This document shows, piece after piece, positions 1-10,804 of a stretch of DNA of 64,000 nucleotides. Source of the DNA: Conus ventricosus (taxonomy: Eukaryota; Mollusca; Gastropoda; Neogastropoda; Conidae); assembly GCA_018398815.1 (NCBI GenBank), contig CM031610.1, positions 31,123,435 through 31,187,434 of the forward strand, read 5' to 3'. The position numbers and the translations under genes are program-made. Below the pieces are notes generated by a model. That model worked only from the letters and a program-made list of their open reading frames with translations. It was not told the DNA's origin and searched no databases. Position 1 is the stretch's first letter. Each line of letters starts with the position of its first letter.

Positions 1-166
1 TTGCTGTTGAGGTTAACTAGTTGACTGACTAGCTTTGCTGTTGAGGTTATCTAGTTGACTGACTAGCTTTGCTGTTGAGGTTAACTAGTTGACTGACTAG
101 CTTTGCTGTTGAGGTTAACTAGTTGACTGACTAGCTTTGCTGTTGAGGTTATCTAGTTGACTGACT
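1..166. repeat. 34-bp tandem repeat (about 4.9 copies, continues off the left edge)
   Basis: Units start at 1, 35, 69, 103 and 137. Each begins TTGCTGTTGAGGTT and carries AGTTGACTGACTAG. Copies differ mainly at one site (TTAACT versus TTATCT). The array starts at the window edge, so its real length is unknown. No coding or promoter role is visible. Confidence 0.95.
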
Positions 167-255
167 CCTTGAATGGGTCGCTGCAGGGAATGGAAATTGG
201 TGGGTTGGCAACCCTGATATGATCCATTGCTGTCGGCTGGGCTATAAGCTTACAT
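167..255 (+). mobile_element. Retroelement 3' tail fragment
   Basis: The stretch CAACCCTGATATGATCC followed by GTCGGCTGGGCTATAAGC closely matches the 3' end of the retroelement inserted at 26998-27841 (CAGCCCTGATGTGACCC ... GTCGGCTGGGCTATAAGC). It is therefore a second, mostly truncated copy of the same family. The pentamer tail of the other copy is missing here. No coding sequence remains. Confidence 0.6.
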
Positions 256-795
256 GAACTGATTGAATTTATTGGCATGGGAAGCAGCTGTGTTGTTAAA
301 GTTTATCCTTCTCAGGGAGATTAGGAGCGTTTTCAATAACTGGTTTAAAAAAAAAAAAGCATTCCTGCCCTTCAGCAGTTACTGTTTGAGATGTTTTTGC
401 CATCACTCTGTTTCTACCCATGTGTGTATGTGCGCACATATGCAAACGTGCGCATGCACATGCATGCATGTGTGTCTGTGTGCGTGTGTGTCTGTGTGTG
501 AGTGTGAACAGCATCTCTTCAGCTCTGTGTATATAATCAATTAAATTTCTGCAATTAGATTTCTGCCCAACTCTGTTAGCTTGCTTTCAGGATTTTATTT
601 CTAAGCTCTGAACGTGTTTGTCTAATTTGGTGGTCATTGGTACTTCCTGTATGTGTTCAACCCCTGCACGGCCTCGGTCAGTCAGCTGGACTGTGGAGCC
701 ACCAGCAGGAAACACAATGATGATGATGATGGTCAGACGGTCCGTCCCATGTCTAATGCTGTGTCATGAGATGTTGTGTTGTGTCCTGTGTGCAG
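256..795. other. Non-coding stretch with a degenerate TG tract
   Basis: No gene recognised. Positions 415-510 hold an impure (TG)n tract, and an ATG trinucleotide run (TGATGATGATGATGATGG) lies near 717-732. The open frames across it are low-complexity Cys/Val/His strings caused by the repeat. Confidence 0.6.
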
Positions 796-885
796 ACCAG
801 CTGACGACAGTTCAGGTGTTGGAGTGCCATGAAGGTCAGATTCAGTCACCTCACACAGAGCATCAGGGAGCCGTCTGCTACTGGA
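796..885 (+). CDS. Candidate coding exon of the RIM-BP-like gene
   Basis: The segment lies between TGTGCAG and GTGAGTGG, good acceptor and donor signals. One frame gives a Ser/Asp-rich start (PADDSSGVGVP), and after a one-base slip a second gives FSHLTQSIREPSATG; both look protein-like. This frame-slip pattern matches the secure exons downstream. I cannot align it to a named domain. It would lie upstream of the FN3 domain encoded from 2201. It may also be a chance open stretch. Confidence 0.3.
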
Positions 886-1071
886 GTGAGTGGATCATTG
901 CCCCCCACCCCCGCCCCTTTCCTACTGTCACGTCTTCTGTCACTGTCCTGCACTTCTGTCTGTGCAGTTTCTGCTCTTGCCTTGTCTGTCTCTCTGTTGT
1001 TTTTCATTTAATCATTTTTGTTTCCTGTTTGTTTGTTTTTCTCTTCTCTCTGTTGTCTCTTTTCTTTTCAG

Positions 1072-1122
1072 AAAGGAAATTGTAAATGTGGAAGGGAACA
1101 GTAAACAGTCGTTGCAAAAGAG
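1072..1122 (+). CDS. Possible 51-bp coding exon
   Basis: A pyrimidine-rich tract ending TTTTCAG precedes it and GTAGGG follows. Only one frame is open (KEIVNVEGNSKQSLQKR); its 51-bp length would preserve frame. No domain match. The splice signals and position between other exons are the only support. Confidence 0.25.
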
Positions 1123-2200
1123 GTAGGGATCAGAAAACGGTAATCTTAACGAGGCAAAGGAAAGTAAACCGTTTTCTTTGTCCTTTGTTACATCTCTTTT
1201 CCCCTTTTTTTAATTCTTATGAAACTATAGCAATCATCTGATCAACTGATACTTTTTTTTGTAGGTGGTGATTTTCTTTTTTTTCTTATAAGTGTGGGGG
1301 GTTCTGTATTCATGCATTTGTGTTTGTCGTTGTAAGTGCATCTGTTCAAATGTTTTGGTTCCGCTAGGTCTGAATATGCCTGTGGTGGATATCATATTTT
1401 CTGGCACAGAGTTTTGAATGAGCTGAAAAGATGGGTTGACAGTCATTTTCTCTTTAGAGGTGTGACAATACCTTTCTCCATGTCCAAGACTGGCACAGTT
1501 TCTTGGAAGCCAGATTTGATTGGTGGGTGGTTATTTTGTGTGTGATTTTAAGTAGTGTAAACTAGCCTTACATATGTACATTCCAAACACTGAAATGTGT
1601 TCACTTTTAAAAAAATTTTAAAAAATGAATGAGAGAAGGCAAAGCATGGCATATGGTCAGTTTATTACTCCATTTTGTCGGAGGAGGTGAGCAGGGGTAG
1701 GAAGAACCAAGTGAGAATTCATCTTTCAGATACGTAGTGACTAGAGTGCTAGTCTTTCAGAAGAGATGAACACTGAAATTCTCCTGCCAGGCAGCATACT
1801 TTTTTTTTTTCTTTTTTCTTTTGTAAATGAATCGTTTTCTTTCCTAAATTGACATTAACAGAGAATGAAACTGGATACATTAGCAAAATGTTGTTATGAA
1901 ATATTGTGGTAAGAAAGAGCTTGATTTGGATAAATAATGAAGAAAAAGCCCAGTTTTGTTGTTTACATTGTACTCAAATAACAGGGAAAATGTAGGTGTT
2001 AGTGCATTATTTTTGCTAGAAAGGCTGTTGTGATTTTGAAAGTGACAGAAAGAAAACAAAACTGTTAGGCGCAGTGATCCTTCCAAGAACATGGAGAAGC
2101 GTATGTGCATGCACACATGCATGCATGCATGCGTGTGAACACGCACGCACCCACACCTGTACATGACAACAACATTTGCATGTTAACTTTGTGTCCTCAG
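1123..2200 (+). other. Intron of the RIM-BP-like gene
   Basis: AT-rich, with poly-T runs and a palindromic GCATGC/TGCATGCATGC tract near 2105-2130. No exon, RNA or element recognised. It ends in the acceptor TGTCCTCAG at 2200. Confidence 0.45.
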
Positions 2201-2395
2201 GCAGTATTCCACACTCGCTGTCACCGTATCATCCGAGGAAGAGGAAATGTATTTCCGGCAGGTGCCATACCGCGGCGCCCCAACCCCACCACGCAGTTTG
2301 GGCTTGCAGCACAAGAGTGAACAGTCAGTCTACTGCACTGGCTCCCGTCCGACCGAGCATTGACCACAACTCAGACCTCAAGACTTTGGTGACAG
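2201..2395 (+). CDS. RIMBP2: RIM-binding-protein-like: exon for first half of an FN3 domain
   Basis: RIM-binding proteins are presynaptic scaffolds that link RIM and voltage-gated calcium channels; they carry one SH3 domain, three FN3 domains and two further SH3 domains. This exon reads an acidic stretch (SSEEEEMYFRQVPYRG), then PTPPRSLGLQHKSEQS and, after a frame slip, LLHWLP, which is the A-B strand pattern with the FN3 core Trp. It ends DLKTLVTG, continuing as GYRVYIND in the next exon. The acceptor is CCTCAG and the donor ACAG|GTTGGT. Two one-base losses (near 2328 and 2350) are needed to keep frame, and no premature stop remains once they are allowed for. The name rests on the whole exon series; another FN3 scaffold is possible. 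Confidence 0.55.
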
Positions 2396-2967
2396 GTTGG
2401 TGATCCTGACAAGTTCTTAGAATGTGGGAGGTGGATTTTTGTAAGTGTGTGTGAGGGAGCGTGCTTGTGTGAGAATATGTGCATGCATTTCTGTGATTGA
2501 GTGTATGTCTGTGTGTGTGTGTGTGTGTGTGTTGGTATGTATATTACCACAGCATTTGTATTCTGAATGAATGTTTCAGTTCGCCCAGATCATGTATACA
2601 TTGACTATGAAACGAGTTGAATATTCATCAGCATGTGTAGTATCTCTCAAATGTTTGTGTTATATTCAGATATTCATTGTGAGCAAGTGCGGCAGGCTCT
2701 GAACTATGCAGATGTTAGGGTTTAAAGGGGTGTAAAGGTGATGGGATGTGATCAGCTCTGATGATCAACAAAACGCCCGTGCTTCTGAAAATAGACTGCT
2801 CCCTATGGACTACGGTGCTGGAATTACAACTGGACAAAAGAATGAGCGGCGTGGAAATAATGACAGTAAGGGGTCAACGACATTAAACAAACAAACAAAA
2901 AGAGAAAAAAATGTCCAGCAAAGACCTACTTCATGGTAAAGTTTAATATTACATGAATCTTGATGTT

Positions 2968-3015
<48 letters not shown>

Positions 3016-3115
3016 TGAGATCTTTCGGGGTAGATGGTGGTAGTAGCTGATGGTTATCATTGTACAAGTTTCCATGGGATGTGATGTGAGAGTGTTTGAC
3101 GCATGCTGTCTTCAG
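2396..3115 (+). other. Intron with a GT tract and a 47-base C run
   Basis: Contains a pure (GT) tract at about 2511-2532 and a homopolymer C run at 2969-3015. No coding signal was seen. It ends in the acceptor TGTCTTCAG. Confidence 0.6.
2969..3015. repeat. Poly-C homopolymer, 47 bases
   Basis: An uninterrupted C run of 47. The complementary strand would be G47, able to form G-quadruplexes. Length in such runs is unreliable in any sequencing technology. Confidence 0.95.
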
Positions 3116-3210
3116 GTTACCGTGTGTACATCAACGATCAGCCCAAAGGGACGTCAACAACCAGAAGACAATGGCACTGGTGTGTGGCCTCTACCCTGCC
3201 GCAACTACAA
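3116..3210 (+). CDS. RIMBP2: RIM-binding-protein-like: exon for middle of the FN3 domain
   Basis: It continues the FN3 domain across a consistent splice (TG|YRVYINDQPKG), then VNNQKTMALV and GLYPA, the C to F strand region with the usual L-P turn of FN3 domains. The donor GTAAGT is strong. Two frame slips are needed: one where GGGAC should read GGGGAC (a shortened homopolymer, near 3151) and one near the 3' end so that Tyr-Lys joins FYIRAVSS in the next exon. The 95-bp length is otherwise typical of a short FN3 exon. Confidence 0.55.
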
Positions 3211-3688
3211 GTAAGTGGAGACTGTGGCAGTGGGGGGGCGGGGGTTGGGGGAAGTGTGGATGGTTTGGTTAGGAAACATTAGGAGAGCATGGCCAGTATG
3301 GGAAGTCTTGAGAATAATGAGATCATGTGGGGTCAAGTGTGTACTAAAGAGGAAAAGCATATGAACACGGGTAGGTTGTGACCAATTAGCAGGCATGTTT
3401 ATGAATAAAGTATCTTGATCTTATTTCTTTGTTTTATTTGAAAATCCCATTTCAGTCTCTCTCCCTTTAAAACTTCTCTCTCTCGTTCTCTGTCTTTCTC
3501 CCTTTCCTCCCCCCCCCCTCTCTCTCTCACTTTATGTCTGTCTGTCTATCTCTGTCTCTCACTTGCTCTTCCCCCCCCCCCCCCCCAATTTTTATATTTC
3601 TCATCCTTTCACCCTCTTGATATGCAGATGTAAAGATTAGCTTTAACAATTAAACCATTATCATTGAAGTTTTGGGTTCATTTTCCAG
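3211..3688 (+). other. Intron, pyrimidine-rich 3' half
   Basis: Positions 3450-3590 are a CT-rich tract with three C homopolymers. No exon or element recognised. The acceptor is TTTTCCAG at 3688. Confidence 0.6.
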
Positions 3689-5441
3689 ATTTTACATTCG
3701 AGCAGTGTCCAGTGTTGGGGAGTCCTATGAAAGCAACATTGTGGTTGCCCGCCTGGCCCGAGGCAATGAACGACAGAGGTTGTCTGAGAGCAGTGACAGC
3801 GACGTGCTCCAGACAGCGACAAGGATCGCGACTCTTCGGACGTCGTGGACAAACGTCGGCTCCGTAAAAGGGATAGCCGGAAACATAGAAAAGCGCGGTC
3901 GCCTCGAGCAGAGAAAAAGACAGCAGTCAGGACGAACATGGAGGAAGGGGAAGAGAGGGTTAGGGTTAGGGAGGATGGGAGTGGACAGAGAGGGAGTGGG
4001 GCCACTGGCATCAACACCAGGAAGGGGAGAGCGGAGCGCCAGGTATCCTGATCACGCCAAGCTCCACAAGCACCGCCGCACGACTAGTAAGGATCAGAGC
4101 GAGTTGTCCTCCTTGCAGTCGGACTCCGCCCCTTCCACACCCAGCCGAGCAGGGGAAGACAGCAGACACCCGCCCACACCACCCCTCCGTCCTCGCGCTC
4201 CACCCACCTCCTGCCCGCTCTACTCCCACCCTACCAAAGAACTGACCCAGGGCGTAGGGTTGACGCAGTCCGACGTTGTTCGCCAGCGTCGTGCAGGGTC
4301 TCCAGCCAGAGACCTCAGCTTTAAATCTCCGTCACCATCGCTGGAGAAGAAGAGTGGAGACCGCAGCAGCCCAGGCAACCAGGAAGTGGAGCAGAGGTCG
4401 GCATCCACACCGCACCCATGGACGATGCCCAGAGACGCCGGTCGTGCTGTCTGAAACTTTTGACGTGGATAAAGCCAAATCTTTCCTGCGCAACCTGACC
4501 ACACCCCTCCCAGTATTCCTGTGGACAGTCAGAGCACTGGTGATGCTAGCGGCTCCATGAAAGGGCATCAGAGGAAACACAGCAAGGATCTCAACACGGA
4601 GAGCAGTGGAGCTGGTGCGCCTCACAAAGACAGAAGTTCCCCTGACAGGCCGCCGTCTGGAGGTCATCCAGACATGCGCACTGGTGAGGAGGGGACCAAG
4701 GTCAAAACACATCGCCGCACACGCAGCAGGGAACTCAACACCCCATCCCCATGGACGAGGGCAGCAGGGAAGAAGAAGGGGGAGGCAGTCGTGAGAAAGA
4801 GCCCTGTAACACCCCTGTGCTGGATGGACGCCGACGAGCCAGCAGTCGTCCCAGCAGTCCCATGATTTTCGATGGACCCTCACTGGCGGCTGAGCACCGG
4901 GAGGTTGACAACCCCCTGATCGAGCTTTCCCGGCGCAAGACAACAGCAGAAAATCTGATCCAGCGCTTGAGGAAGTCGCCCTTCCCAGCAGCACGGCAGG
5001 TGGAAAAGACCAGGAGGAAGAGGAGAAGATGTCGCCGCAGTATGGCAACCGCTCTCGCAAACAGTCCCCCAGCTCAGACTCGCTGCCGGACAGCCAGGAA
5101 GAATCCAGTCGTTCGCACTCGACGCGCTGTCGAACCCATTCTGTGGGGTCAGAGAGTGACTTGATGTGTGTGGGTGGAGACAAAAGGCTGTACTCTCCCT
5201 CCATCCTCTCCAAACTGGAAATGCTGGAGTCAAAACTGACGGAGAACAGGAGACTGCGCAAGCGTTCCAGTGAAGAAGAGTCCCACAGAAGCTCGGGCAG
5301 AACACGCCATGTCAGCGAGTCGGACAACGACATCTCGTCTGACCCTGGCAGTCACCTGCCTCCAAAAGCTCCTGTGGCCAGCGACAGTTCCTCGGGCAGT
5401 CACTCTGACGACAACAAGGCTCGCCATCATCGTCATCGCAG
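3689..5441 (+). CDS. RIMBP2: RIM-binding-protein-like: 1.75-kb exon, end of FN3 plus Ser/Arg-rich linker
   Basis: The exon opens with the FN3 G-strand region FYIRAVSSVGESYESN followed by IVVARL, similar in pattern to the last FN3 of RIM-BPs, where GES and a following Ser are typical. The remaining 500 or so codons are a low-complexity linker rich in Ser, Arg, His and Asp. It has recurring basic phospho-site-like blocks (HKHRRTTSKD, HQRKHSKDLN, HRRTRSRELN) and a more conserved-looking patch, PLIELSRRKTTAENLIQRLR, then SPSILSKLEMLESKLTEN. About five single-base slips move the frame (near 3810, 4045, 4440, 4510, 4750 and 5020), yet each junction joins sensible sequence. Linker phosphorylation is an inference. 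The donor CGCAG|GTAGGA gives phase 2. Confidence 0.6.
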
Positions 5442-5733
5442 GTAGGAGGAAAAATTGTTTTGTCACTCCATTGTAATGCTTCATCTCTATTGATTTTTCT
5501 CATGATAGATCTCGGCCATTGTCGAAGCTTTGGCTTGTCAATTAATTTTTTTGATTGAATACCTGATGAAAGAATAAAGTGAAGCAATTGAATCTGTTAA
5601 AGGGAAGGCGTAAGAATGGAATTTTTTTTTTTTTGTACCTGATGAAAAAGAATAAGGTGAAACAAGGAAATGTATACAAGAAGAGGTAAGAATGGGAGGG
5701 TGTGACCGACAACCCTGGCACCACCTGTTTCAG
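5442..5733 (+). other. Intron with a local duplication
   Basis: A phrase of about 20 bases (TACCTGATGAAAGAATAA and TACCTGATGAAAAAGAATAA) is repeated at about 5560 and 5635. Nothing else recognised. Confidence 0.5.
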
Positions 5734-5926
5734 GAGCCCGTCAGACCAGCGTCCCTTGACGGCGTCGGGCTACAGCTCTGACCAGGTGACAGGGCGGCCC
5801 ACCCACAGCCCCATCATTATGGAGGGAGGCGGGCGGAGAGGCAGCAGCAACGTGCGGCGCAACGCCTCCTTCCACGCCCTTTTGCCATCACGACCCCACG
5901 ACTCCCAGCCCAGTCCTGCGCCAGAG
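5734..5926 (+). CDS. RIMBP2: RIM-binding-protein-like: linker exon
   Basis: Splice phase 2 joins HRHRR to SPSDQRPL, continuing the Ser/Arg-rich linker without a frame slip. The product includes GYSSDQVTGRPTHSPIIMEG and RNASFHALLPSRPHDSQPSP. It ends in phase 0 at GAG before GTGAGC, which fits the next candidate exon at 10748. Clean splice signals and intact frame make this one of the better exons. Confidence 0.6.
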
Positions 5927-6750
5927 GTGAGCAAAGGGGCTGGCTCAGTTTCCTTTCAGCATGGGCTGGACAGTTTGTTTGAGAACGTATCAGACAGATA
6001 TTTTATTGTTTGATATCTGTGCAGAGTAAACCATGCAGCCTATTTTCCATAGCTAGTGTTGATGATGTCAGCTCCTTATTTTTCAAAGCATGGAAGACTT
6101 TGCCACTGTATTCTACATGCAAATTTTTTATCTTTTCATTTAATTAAAAAAAAAAGATGTACACACCCCTTTACAATTTCAGGAATTGTTCATAAAGGGA
6201 AAAACAGCTGAAAACATAATAAACTTTTATTTACATAATCTTTCTCTCTGGTGTCTGACATTCGCTTGGGCGAGACGCTGGGTGTACACAAATGCAAATT
6301 TTATTCATGTAATCTTTCTCTCTGGTGTCTGACATGCCTTGGGTGAGACGTTGGGTGTACACAAATGCAAATGACAGCCTGTGCCCCGACAGTCTTGGTG
6401 CAGATCTAGTTCATTTAACTCCTATTATGTGCATTAAGTAACAAGTACAGGGAGGGTGTTTTGAAGTTTTTCCTTCTTATCTCATGTGCTGCTTTAAGTA
6501 AGCTCATTTCAAATGATTGGGTGAGTGTTTTCTGTTTTTTCTCTTAACACTGTGAGCCTTTGAAATGTTACAATGAGGCAAGTTTGAGATAAAATCATGT
6601 TGGACAGTCTTATCGAATAACCCTGAAAGAATAAATACAAAAGCCATGTACATTTATGCATTTGCAGAAAATGAATTTGAAGATAACAGTGAATTTTTAT
6701 TTGCATTTTATCACCTAATGCTGCCAGAATGAGGTGTACTGATGAACTAA
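5927..6750 (+). other. Intron, 5' part, with a 71-bp duplication
   Basis: A unit of about 71 bp containing CTTTCTCTCTGGTGTCTGACA and GGGTGTACACAAATGCAAAT occurs twice (about 6238-6300 and 6309-6372). The rest is AT-rich with no recognised feature, up to the transposon end at 6751. Confidence 0.6.
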
Positions 6751-7300
6751 TGTAACACCTGGTAAATTTGTGACAAAATCGTTAAAAAATGTTATTTGGG
6801 TTTATTTCGCCATTACCTTCTTTCATCATCTATGAACACATCTGTGCAAGCCATTTTGCAAATAAAACTCGTTTTATTGTCTTATTTCGATGTTTTTTGT
6901 GGTGTGTGTGTGAAATTTTCTCACTAATCTTAGCTAAGAAAAATTCGGCAACTTTGAGACCTCATATCTCCACTTTGAGACCTCATATCTCCACTTCTAG
7001 AAGTCGGATCAAAAAAATTCAAAGAGCAGACGACGCAGGAAGAAAAAGTCTACAACGACGAGAAACAAGTTGAAACACGCAATTTCATTGGCTGGCTGAT
7101 ATAGCTAGCAACAGACACAAAGAGAAGCACTTTCGCTTCTTCGACCAATCAGCGCGCTCCTTTCTTCTCGGCTTCGGGCTTGGCTTTTAGCTGCCTGTAT
7201 CCGGTCGTTTTGCTTCGTTCACGACTGACACGATCTTTCTTGCAAATTCTACACCTGAGTTTACAATCTTTTCTTTGAAGTGTCCCAACATCGTTTGATT

Positions 7301-7969
7301 ATGGGAAAGAAAAAAACCACAGAGGGCTGATAGGCCAAAAAAGCGTCAATTTACTGGGAACCGATACACAAGAAGGCTCGAACAAGCAGGGGAAAGCGTC
7401 GGCGAAGAAATGCAACAACACTCGCCCAGCCTTCAACCTCGTCGTCATCGAAGCTCAAACAAAGCTCTCAAATCGATGTTGAGTTTGATGATGAGCAAGA
7501 ACTGACAGGATTTCGCTTCATCGATGTGAAAATATTGACAGACTTTGTATTGAACCTTCTGTGCCCTGAATGTAGGCGACCTCTGGGTGAAAACAAACGG
7601 CAGTCGTCTGTGTCTGAAGACAGGAGTTCGCTGGCATCGAAACTGACGTTTACTTGCCAGTGTCAACACAAGCTTTCTTTGTGGACATCATCAAAGTGTG
7701 GCAGAACATATGAAGTGAATAGACGCTTCCCCTTGCAATGTTTGCCATAGGAAGAAATTTTACCCAAGGCAAACGATTCCTGGGGAATATGAACATGCCA
7801 ACTTCCATGTACAAGACCAGCTGGGGCTTACACAAAAAGGCCATACTTCATGCTACCGAGAGAACTGCTGATGAAAGCACACAGAAAGCTGCAGGTAAAC
7901 AATGTTGATCTTTGTGTTTGCTTTGTGTGTGTGTGTGCAAACATGTGTGGGTGTGTGAATGTGTGTGTG

Positions 7970-8007
<38 letters not shown>

Positions 8008-8279
8008 TGTGGGTGTGGGTGTGTGAATGTGTGTTGTTGTTGTTGTGTGTGTGTGTGTGTGTGTGTTTATATGATGTATGCGTGTGTGTTCATGAATTTT
8101 TGCAGCTAGGTTTTTGTAAGAGTGTGGGTGTGTCATGATGTGTGTTTGTATAGGAATGTCATAGTGTGTTTGTGTGTGCTTGTGTGTATTTCATGTTGAA
8201 TGTGTACGTGTGTTTATGTTGTTTCACGCATAAGTATATTTTCTGCGACAGTACTGCCTTTGACAAGATGTATATTCAC

Positions 8280-8328
<49 letters not shown>

Positions 8329-8348
8329 AAACATGTGTGGGTGTGTGA

Positions 8349-8384
<36 letters not shown>

Positions 8385-9793
8385 ATATGATGTATGCGTG
8401 TGTGGGCATGAATTTTTGCAGCTAGGTTTTTGTAAGAGTGTGGGTGTGTCATGATGTGTGTTTGTATAGGAATGTCATAGTCATATAGTGTGTTTGTGTG
8501 TGCTTGTGTGTATTTCATTTTGAATTTGTATGTGTGTTTATGTTGTTTCACGGCATAAGTATATTTTCTGCGACAGTACTGCCTTTGACAAGATGTATTT
8601 TCACATTGTTTTTGGCTAGACTGTGATTCTCTCTTTCTCATTGCAGCTGAGCTGAAGGCATCAAAGGGAGAGGAGGTCGCTGTTTCCTGCGATGGAACCT
8701 GGCAGAGGAGAGGTTTCCAGTCAAAGAATGGGGTGTTTACAGTTCTCAGTGTGGACAAACAAAATTCAAAGTCATCGACACTGTTGTCATGTCCAAACTA
8801 CTGCGATGCATGCGCGAAAAATAAGAAAAAGAGGACAGAAGAGGACTTCACTGAGTGGAAGCAGACACACGCCCCTAACTGCGACAAGAATCATGAAGGG
8901 TCAGCAGGCAGCATGGAGCCAGCAGGAGCTGTGACGGCGTTCAGACGAAGTGAGGCTCTTCATGAACTGAAATATGTTTCTTTTTGGGTGATGGGGACAG
9001 CAAGTCTTTCTCGTCTGTGAGTAAAGCTGAACCACCCATTTATGGGGATGTAGACATTGAAAAGCTTGAGTGCTGTGGCCATGTCCAAAAAAGAATGGGG
9101 AGGCAGTTGACCAACAAGGTTGCAGCACTGAAGAAAGAGAAATACCAACATATGGGAAAAAACTATGACTGGGATTGGTGGGAAGGGGGGACTGACAAAA
9201 AAGATGATTTTGAACATTCAAGGGCACTATGGGGCTGCAATCAGGAACAATGTAGGGGATGTGAGGGCCATGCAGAGGGACATCTGGGCAATATGGGAAC
9301 ACAGGAATAAAGTCCATACTAACTGTGGTGTGTGGTGTCCGTCGAAAAAGAATCCTCTACAGATCCCAACAGAAATGCACTGCCACCCTATGTCTGCCAA
9401 GCCATCAGACCAGTTTTTGAGACACTGTCCTCTGACACACTGCTTTCCAAGTGTGCTCATGGGGGTACCAAAACACTAATGAAAGCTTCCACAACTTGAT
9501 ATGGGAACGCTGCCCGAAAAACTGGTTTTGTCGGTCGCCCTCGTCTCACATTGGCTGTGTCTGATGCAACAATTGCATACAATAATGGAGAGATGGGCCG
9601 CCTGAGCATTTTTACCAAGTTGGGGATGCCAGAAGGACACCATACCACCAAGTGTTTCCATGAGCTGGATGGGGGGAGGATCAAGGCGGCTGGAGCAAGA
9701 CTTCAACCAGCAGATCGTCGAGCCCGAAGACTAGCGGCCGCCCAGGTTACAGAAGGCCAAGAGGAGTTTTACCAGGCAGGTGCTCATGAATAG
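7301..9793 (+). CDS. Mutator-like transposase gene with one intron (frame-slipped)
   Basis: Exon 1 (7301-7894) starts MGKKK and a basic region ([15 protein letters not shown]). It continues through a putative zinc-binding N-terminal part with CPECRRPLG and [17 protein letters not shown], then [13 protein letters not shown]. The intron 7895-8646 has GTAAAC and TTGCAG ends. Exon 2 carries the signature motifs of this invertebrate family: [19 protein letters not shown], a [11 protein letters not shown] knuckle, [34 protein letters not shown], then [20 protein letters not shown]. The Asp residues in DGTW and GDGD and the Glu in NESF are candidate catalytic DDE residues (inference). It ends at TAG 9791-9793. 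At least four one-base slips interrupt it, but no nonsense substitution was seen, so it may be intact in the animal. Confidence 0.75.
7895..8646 (+). repeat. Transposase intron holding a roughly 390-bp tandem duplication with GT tracts
   Basis: Two copies of a unit run from about 7935-8285 and 8329-8610. Each has a GT tract, GCAAACATGTGTGGGTGTG, ATGAATTTTTGCAGCTAGG, GTGTCATGATGTGTG and TTTCTGCGACAGTACTGCC. The copies differ mainly in GT-tract length; the purest tract is 8282-8327. The duplication lies wholly inside the transposase intron. Confidence 0.85.
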
Positions 9794-10381
9794 TTCAGGT
9801 CAGTGTTATTTTATCATTTCAGAACTTGGAGGAGGCAGAAAAACAGCATGGTTTGCAAGAGAAAGTCTGCAAAGCTATTATTACATGTGTACCAAACTTT
9901 CAAAGCCGATTTTCTCAAAACTGCGTTTTCACGTACTCGTGTCACTAATGTCATCATATTTCATTTAATTTTTGTCCAAACAACTTGAAATTTTGTGGAG
10001 ATCATCTTGATGCTGTGTTCTTTGAAATGACCTAAAATCAAAGGTCTGGGTCATGTCAGTAAAGTTTTCAAAATGTTCACTTTTAGTTGTACTTGAATCA
10101 TCACTCACTTACAGCTAATATACATTAGGACTCTGAATTTAGGTCATTTTATAGATATCACATTTTTCTAAAACCATGCAAAATTTGAACACTCCAAGTG
10201 TAATAGTGTCTGTGTGAGAGTGACAACCCCAACGCCATGATTTTATTTTGTGTCGTTACCCCATCCCATTTAAAGCACATATTGTAAGATTAAAAATATG
10301 CCCAGATGTAAATGGTTATTACCTACTGCTAGCACAATAACCAAGGAAGGTTATCACCAATTTTCATCAAAATCTGTGCAT
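9794..10381 (+). other. 3' non-coding part of the transposon
   Basis: AT-rich sequence between the transposase stop and the right inverted end. No ORF of note. It contains several AAATTTT and CATTTTA blocks but no clear polyadenylation cluster. Confidence 0.5.
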
Positions 10382-10747
10382 ATGGTGAAATAAACCCAAA
10401 GAACATTTTTGAACGATTTTTTCAAAAATCGACCTTGTTACCTTGCCTTAAGGAACTGGATGATTTAAACTCACTTAAACATTAATGTTATAGAAAAGTG
10501 ACATTTTTGTTGTGGTGAGCCCTTTCACGTGCCTATCGAGACTTAATGACAGTTTGAGTAAGCAGAACCGATCTTCCACCTGAACCCCCACCCCCAGGTG
10601 TGTCAAGCTGGGAAAGTTACACAGCCAGTCACTATATCAGGGCTGAAGGGGTTAAGTAGCCACTGAGTTACCAAATGACATTTTTCAGTGACCTGCCAGG
10701 GTGCATTATCACCCAAAAGGTTTAACGGTGGTGATTGTGTGGTGCAG

Positions 10748-10804
10748 GATATGGCTGCAGGAGGGAACGGGTCTTCAGTCAGGGAGGAGGTCACCACTCC
10801 ACAG
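10748..10804 (+). CDS. RIMBP2: RIM-binding-protein-like: 57-bp linker exon
   Basis: The exon lies between GGTGCAG and GTCAGT and is exactly 19 codons, phase 0 at both ends. It matches the phase-0 end of the exon at 5734-5926. It reads DMAAGGNGSSVREEVTTPQ, low complexity like the flanking linker. It is the first candidate exon after the transposon, so the element lies within the intron that separates them. Confidence 0.5.

Larger units (their letters stand above)
6751..10442 (+). mobile_element. DNA transposon with about 60-bp inverted ends and a Mutator-like transposase
   Basis: The left end (6751-6812) and the reverse complement of the right end (10382-10442) share GTAAC, AAAATCGTT, AAAAATGTT and TTTGGGTTTATTTC, at roughly 75-80% identity by eye, so they are terminal inverted repeats. 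They bracket a transposase gene at 7301-9793, giving an element of about 3.7 kb. It lies in the RIM-BP-like intron in the same orientation as that gene. No target duplication could be fixed: flanks are GAACTAAT and CTTGCCTTAAG. Inverted CCAAT motifs at about 7085 and 7144 precede the transposase start. Confidence 0.75.

Noticed and set aside
4332..5333. 333-codon open frame on the - strand
   Set aside because: It is the antisense shadow of the Ser/Arg-rich linker exon on the + strand, which has good splice sites and continuity with the FN3 domain.
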